NCBI GenBank assembly: GCA_008711295.1
Contig: VUYV01000007.1
Location: forward strand, 8,766,855 to 8,830,854
Direction of reading: 5' to 3'
DNA: 64,000 nucleotides
DNA from: Anarhynchus alexandrinus
Lineage: Eukaryota > Chordata > Aves > Charadriiformes > Charadriidae
The translations under genes were made by a program, and so were the position numbers. Shown here piece after piece: positions 58,001-64,000 of the stretch (position 1 is the first letter of the stretch; every line of letters begins with the position of its first letter). The notes under the pieces were generated by a model. The model saw only the letters and a list, made by a program, of their open reading frames with translations, made no database searches and was not told where the DNA came from.

Positions 58001-61000
58001 GGAGAAAACTTGGTGTCTCCAGACAATATCAATACCAGCTCTTTAAAGCCGAGCTGGCTCTTGGCTGCACAGGTGACCTTGGGGCATCCCTGCAGCTCTG
58101 AGTCAGCGAGGAGACTTTGAATTCCTCTCTAGATTGTTTCTGGAGCTTTCACTGGGCAGCAAAAATGTCACCCAAAAAACCTTGTTGTTTAATGAAGTTG
58201 TTGTTCTGCAAAGAATGAGTTATATGAGTTAGCTTTCAAAATATGTGCTTGTTCCTCTACTGACCTAAAAAGTCTAGTTTTTGTTCCCTGATATCATGGG
58301 GCCAAACATTTTCTCTTCATTGACTTTAGAAAGAAGACTGTGATTGTGATACTCTCTTGGATGCACTGAGGACTGTGTAATTAGCATGTGAAAGCATTGC
58401 TTAATAGCTTGTCTTCATAAATTTATTTTCCCTTCTTCTGGAAAAAAGTGTCGATATTTTAAGCACTTTTAACTGTTCCTGCTTATTTTTTTGCTTCCTT
58501 TTATGACATAAAAATTCAGTTTGCTGGTTGGTTTTGAGCCTGACTGGAAGGGTAAGTTTGTTTATTTTGGCAGCTTAGTTGTAGATCGGCCAAGAGGAAA
58601 ATGAAAAACTGTAGCCTGTAGGCATTCTGCATGTGCTTATCTAAGTACTGCTGGAGCAGGGATAACCGTCTCTTTCATAGTGGAGAATCCACTCTGTGCA
58701 GGAAAAAAGGCTGGGGAGAAGCCTCCCTTATTTATATTTTCTCTTTTTGTTTGTTTTTTACTGTATCAATTATGCATGGCATCTTAAATGTGACAGGTCT
58801 GTTGTCAGTATTGGCAGTGGCATAGACACATCTACAAACAGTAAGCTGAGCCTATAGTCTAAAGTACTTTTGCCCAACAGGCTTAAATCAATATATTAAA
58901 TGTTTGGGTTTTTTCTTCTCCTAATGTTTTGAAAATAACTTGAGACTGTATATCTGCTGTTTGAGTATTAATCTAGCAGTGAATCAGAAAACAATAATAA
59001 TTTATGTAGGCTCCTTTTTTGGTGTTATAACTCAAAAAAGGGCATGCATTCCAACAGATTGGGCACAGCTGGCTGGTACCCTCAAGACTCGGCTCTGTAA
59101 TCGCAGTCAAGGACAGGCATTGGCGGGTGTCATTGCTGCGATCCCAAACATCTCACAAATTTTATCGGTCCTGTCAATACCTGGATGGGACATGTGAAGG
59201 ATGCAGAGGGAGCCTTGCTGCCACCTCTGACTTCATGAAACCCCTCAGCTCATTCATCCCCTGCATCCTGTGTTTCTGTGGGTGATACAAGTGCCATCAG
59301 CGGTCGCCAAAGTGTAGAGCTTTGCACTTTGAAGCTGGCAGGTAAGTTAGGGATGGCTAATTCCTGCTTTAATAGGATTTGTAATATCTGGACCAAGCAG
59401 TATGCTACCATAGTGATGTGAGATACTGAATAGCTTTATTTTACAAATCCTGTGATGCTCACTCTTAATTTGCTTTTACAGAATGCGGGGAAATAGACCA
59501 TTTTCATCTATTTCACATTAAAACATTTTAAAGATATTTATTTATGAACTTTCCAACAAGTTTTATCACTTTGCATTGTGTTTTATGTGCTGTTTATCCC
59601 TGGGATATGTGGGAATTTTTTCTTACGAGGAATGATAAACATGCAAAATCCTAATTCATTAGCAGTTGGTAAAAGTTCAAATACTATTGCTGTTCTCTTT
59701 TTTTTTTTTTTTAAAAAAAAAGGATACTAGTGAGGTAGGGAGAAGAAACTAGATTGAAAAAGTAAGGCACCTATGTGTTTGGTGGTGTGTTGGGGTTTTT
59801 TGTTTGTTTTGTTTCTTTTTTTTAAAATGCTCCTTGCTAAAAGGCATCTGCCCTATCCTCTGAGGACTTGGGTATTGTTTTTATGTCAGTTCTTTCACAA
59901 ATAAACTATTCTTTCTGTTATCCTAATCATACATGTACACTAAAGCCTAATAAAATTCTTCCTCATGTATCTGAGAGAAAAAACGTATTCTTTTGTTTTG
60001 GGAAGGCCGGCGGCTGCGGCTCTGGTGGATTAGCAGATGAGAAGCTTATTCCAGAGAAACAGCTCTTTCAGGAAAATTACTTTGACAGAAAACTCTAATT
60101 CATGTGACCAGAATTCACATGCTTTAAAAGTAATTAGGGTGACTGGCTTCAGTTAAAAATGAATACATAAACCAAATCCAACAGTAGATTTGGCTTTTGC
60201 TCAGAAGCCTTCCCCTGGCCACAGGTCTGTCCTGCTGCTGGGGAGAGTGGGGTAAATGTTGGGGGAGGAGGAGTAGTTACTGATGGGGGGGGTGAGAAGC
60301 CTTTATTGCTGGGAAAACAAAATCATCCCTCTCCTTTTAGCCTGAGCTCTGACTTTCAGGAGCTGGGAGCACTAACAGCCTTGCCATGGAGGTGCTGTGT
60401 CTCATGGCCGTGCTGCGGGGAGGCTGCGGGTTGGTAAATGTCAGGCTGGAGCTGTGTGGTTTAACACATCTGCTTGTAAGGAACAGTACAAGGGGGTATT
60501 AAGTTATCAAATGCCGCTGGCAGCGAGTGGCTGTGTGCTGGACCAGCCACTGGTGGCATCACCTGTAGGACATCCCTGCAGCTGGTACCTAGTGTGCCCC
60601 ACCACAGGGTGGAGGAGGCCAGACTGGCAGCACAATTCCCCAGTTCCCATTAATGGAAGAAAGCGTCTGTATTTTCTTGATGTGTCTTTAAATCATTAAA
60701 AAGTCTTTGGGGGGCAAAGGGGAACAAAACCTCCAGGAAAAGTGAGGCTTTTGATGGCCTTTTCTTTGTGGCCAGTACACAGCACTGAGCATCATTTCCC
60801 CCCCTTCTGTTTTGTTTGTGGATTTAATGCCGCTTTGCTACTGTAAGTTGTGTGCCCAAGGCAGCACATTTCCACTGACTCGTGTTTTTCCACTCTTAAC
60901 GTGTGTGTGTGGGGAGTAAAGAAGACTGAGAGTGCTCTGGGCTTCTGTGCCAGCCTGGGTGGACCTGGCTGAATGAAAAACAGTTTTACTATATCTTATT

Positions 61001-64000
61001 TGGGACTAACCCTAATTATATTTCCTTACACTGCCGAAGTGTGTTTCTCTCCCTCCTGCCTCTGATCCTATTGCAACAGAAATCATAGGTCATGATTAAA
61101 TAAAAGCAAAATCTGTCTGTGGTGTTTGATCCATGTGTGCCGTGGCGACAGCTGGATGGGTGGGAGTTCCCGTGTGTGTGCTTCCTTATAAAAGTTTGGG
61201 AAAAATCAATTTGCAGAATCAAAATGACTCCTGGTGCAAAATTCACGTGTAAACCAGTCCTGCTGCTGTGGTTAATTGGAACAGCACCGGTGATGGGTAG
61301 GGGGAGGCGAGATGGTCCAGGCACCTCATGTGGCTGTGCCACCAGAGCATTGTCATCCTGCCCTGTCCTGGACAGGGACATCCTGGTGCTGGAGCCTGCT
61401 GGGTGCCCAGGCTGGCAGCGAGGGGCCTCCCCAGGGTTTTATGTGGGTAGGTTTGGTGTGCCGGGTGGGACCGGCGCACAGCGGGTGCTCCCCCTGGCCA
61501 AGCCTGGCTAGTGATGCCCAGGCCTTGCCTGGGGAGGAATGCGCCCAGCAGATTTCCCCCAAAGGAAACATGAGGAAAACATCTTGTTTTAAGAGAGATA
61601 TTTAATATGTTTTTCATATTTGGAAAGCAGTTAATGTCTGGGAATGTCCTTTTGCTCCCTGGCCAGCACGATTAATATTACTTTTGATCTTTTTTTTTTA
61701 AAAAAAATTTAGATTAAAAGTGATTTATCTGCAACAAAAGCAACAGCAATTACTTACTCTGTATTAATGTTTAAAGTTGCTTTCTTTTAAACATTATTTT
61801 TGGGAGGGTAAAAGTTCTTAAAAATAAACATGGTTCAAATTATTTTTAGATTAAAATACTTTATGGAAGGAGAGCTGAATTTTAGCTTTTGAGCAGTAAA
61901 CCAGGAAGTCAAGACTTTGGGGAAAACACAGATGTAGAAAGGCCGAGCAAAAATGTGCTTTCAACTGACTCAAGCTAATTGCATAGAGTGCCTAATGAGG
62001 GTGCTTCTGTTATTGTGCCCAGGTGGGTTTGTTTGCTGTCTTGCTGTGCTGCCAGCCCTGCTCTAGGGCTCGGCTGGCTGTGCCGTGCTGCGGGGGGATG
62101 TACTGGCTGGTGGGCATAGGCAGGGATTAGGTGCTGGGCTTCACCAAAACTTCACAACCTGGGATGTACCCAGCCATCGCACATGGGAAAGCCTCGCCTA
62201 TTCAACTCGTTTTGCAAAGTGTCGATAACAGCTTCCCTCAGCAGTGACTCATCACGTGTTTTATATAGGATTATAAAATAATGCTCAAGTAATTCAGAAT
62301 GTGCTTGAAAAAGTGTGTCAGAATTATTTTTGTAGCTTTTTTTTGCCTGTGAAGATGAAAGCTTTGTCTGCCTGGTCCTCAATGCTGAAGTCTTACTGGG
62401 AACCACCTAACCGCTAAATGCAGCTCAATGTCACAGGGTGGAGACCCTGGTGTTTTAATAGCTATTAATTGTACCATGGTCCTTCCAGAGCCAGCAACAG
62501 GTGTGATGTCCCAAGGTTGGGGATGGCCCCTTTTTGCCCTGGGGGAATGGCAGGCTACAAACCTGGGCTCACTCCTGCACCAAAACCGGGCAGCTGCTGG
62601 GGCTGAGCATTGCTCGCTCTGTGCATCTGACTGGGATGCTGCTCATGCCGGCTTCGCTGGAGAAGGGGAGAGAAAAGCCTGCTTTGGTTCTTTATTATTT
62701 ACTCATTTTTCTTATTTTTGAATGTTTAAAGGTTATCTCAGCTTATACCTTAACTTTGGGAATTGTGATAACTGGCAATCCGACTGTCACCTGTGCAAGG
62801 AGTTTCGGATGCACAAGTGAAAACTGCTGGTGTGGAAGGATGGAGGCAGCAGCCATTGTTGCAGGTCCCTTATGGGCAGAGTGATCACACTGGCCTGGCC
62901 ACCGAGGTTCTGGCCCAAATTTTGCACAATTTTCATACTCATTTTGTATTTATTTTTATGCATTTTATTTTTCATAAGTTTTTTTAGATAATAGGTGGGG
63001 TTTTTTTATTTGGTATTGTTATAGCTTTATTTTAAGACTAAAACCTACCTTATGGTAATGCTTATTTATTATTTTTGAGACCATTTTTAGATGGTGAATT
63101 CTGGTAGGCAAGAGTCCTTTTTACCCAGGAGTAAATTTTCTACAAATGCATTTCCAGAATGCATTGAGGTGCTTAATCAGATATTTTCCATAAGAACACA
63201 ATTAAATGCCAGTAGACATCTCCAGTAGCAAACAGGGACATTTTATTTGCGCCATTGTACTGTTGGTGGTACCTGATGGCCCTTGGACTGGCTCAGCTTG
63301 GGTGCTCAGTCACCCTGCTGCTGAGGACTTGCAGGGGAGTGCCGTGGGGCAGATGAGTTATTCAGGATGAGTCTGCCTTCAAACAATGACCTTTGTGAAT
63401 GCTTCTGGTTACTTATAAACTTAGGTATTATAAGTAAACAGGCTTGAATTAGTTCAGATTGTATTTAATTTAAAATCGCAATTGTAAGTAAATTCTATTG
63501 CAGGAGAAAATGTGATTTTTAGGGAAATAAAACTTAATTACATTGAAGTAATATATCAATCTCTTTTGCATCAAGCTCTTATCAGTAAATGCTTGTTCTG
63601 TGGAAAATGTTAACACAATGAGCTCATGCTCTGTATGTCCCATTAATGGGGCAAATCACAGTTGCTAAATTTTGTATTGTTACTATGTGAAATATTCAGA
63701 TTTAGTTAGAAATCAGATACATTCCACAGACATGATTTGTAGGAAAAGTGGGTGAAAACTGCCCAGGGTTGCACTTTATGGGCAGTGTGGCACAGGCAGC
63801 AGGTGGGAGCTCTGCCGGAGCACTTGGGGGCTGCTTGGCCAGTTAGGTACCAAACCCATCCACAGCTGCAGAGCAAAGGGCGGGCAGTGGTCCACGTGGG
63901 GAAATCTGACCCACTGCTCTCCCCATTGTGCCCATATTGTCAGCGTGAGTGTCTTTCTCCTGTGTCACCTCCATGGGATTCCAGAGACCAGAAGTGTCTC
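52049..64000. other. AT-rich intergenic sequence to the window end
   Basis: No supportable gene. Contents: T run at 53130-53143, GTT/T repeat near 53507-53530, poly-T with one N nearby (57343-57422), and three T-run/A-run junctions (55580-55602, 59699-59722, 61690-61709). Composition becomes less AT-rich after about 63.73 kb. Open frames are short and lack recognisable domains. Confidence 0.5.

Overview
The window is vertebrate nuclear DNA, most likely from a bird. Evidence: GT-AG split genes; a CR1 LINE 3' tail of the avian type at about 51.85-52.05 kb; degenerate antisense CR1 reverse-transcriptase fragments inside introns; and a compact GC-rich gene block beside an AT-rich gene-poor block. 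The sequence is draft quality, with N runs at 1812-1872 and 16381-16420 and single Ns at 9118, 35884 and 57422. Species cannot be read from the sequence.

Left part (1 to about 27.6 kb, GC-rich, + strand): the 3' three quarters of WWP2, a NEDD4-family HECT E3 ubiquitin ligase. I placed 18 coding exons. All junctions with visible partners are GT-AG and phase-consistent. They encode the end of the C2-WW linker, four WW domains and the whole HECT domain to the stop at 26513. The C2 domain, first exons and main promoter lie left of the window. If the gene has the 24 exons of human WWP2, these are exons 7-24. The intron at 20263-21477 carries the miR-140 hairpin, the cartilage microRNA hosted by WWP2 in other vertebrates. 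Six exons upstream, the intron at 13298-16563 holds a CpG-rich block preceded by an AT-rich patch with SOX-like sites. This is where an internal promoter for the short WWP2 isoform and pri-miR-140 would be expected.

Middle (29.5-36.4 kb, - strand): complete PSMD7 (Rpn8), a non-catalytic MPN subunit of the 26S proteasome lid. It has seven exons and 322 codons, and ends in a KEKE-rich tail. Its CpG-island promoter (about 35.64-36.46 kb) carries four spaced CCATCTT (YY1-type) motifs. WWP2 and PSMD7 converge tail to tail with about 1.9 kb between their 3' ends. One marks proteins with ubiquitin and the other is part of the machine that degrades them, but the neighbourhood need not be functional.

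Right part (36.5-64 kb): AT-rich, with no gene I can support. It holds the CR1 tail, an older MIR/L3-like remnant, simple repeats, and possible regulatory elements such as a CTCF-like motif at 48.45 kb. In mammals PSMD7 faces a large gene desert towards ZFHX3, and this may be the avian counterpart.
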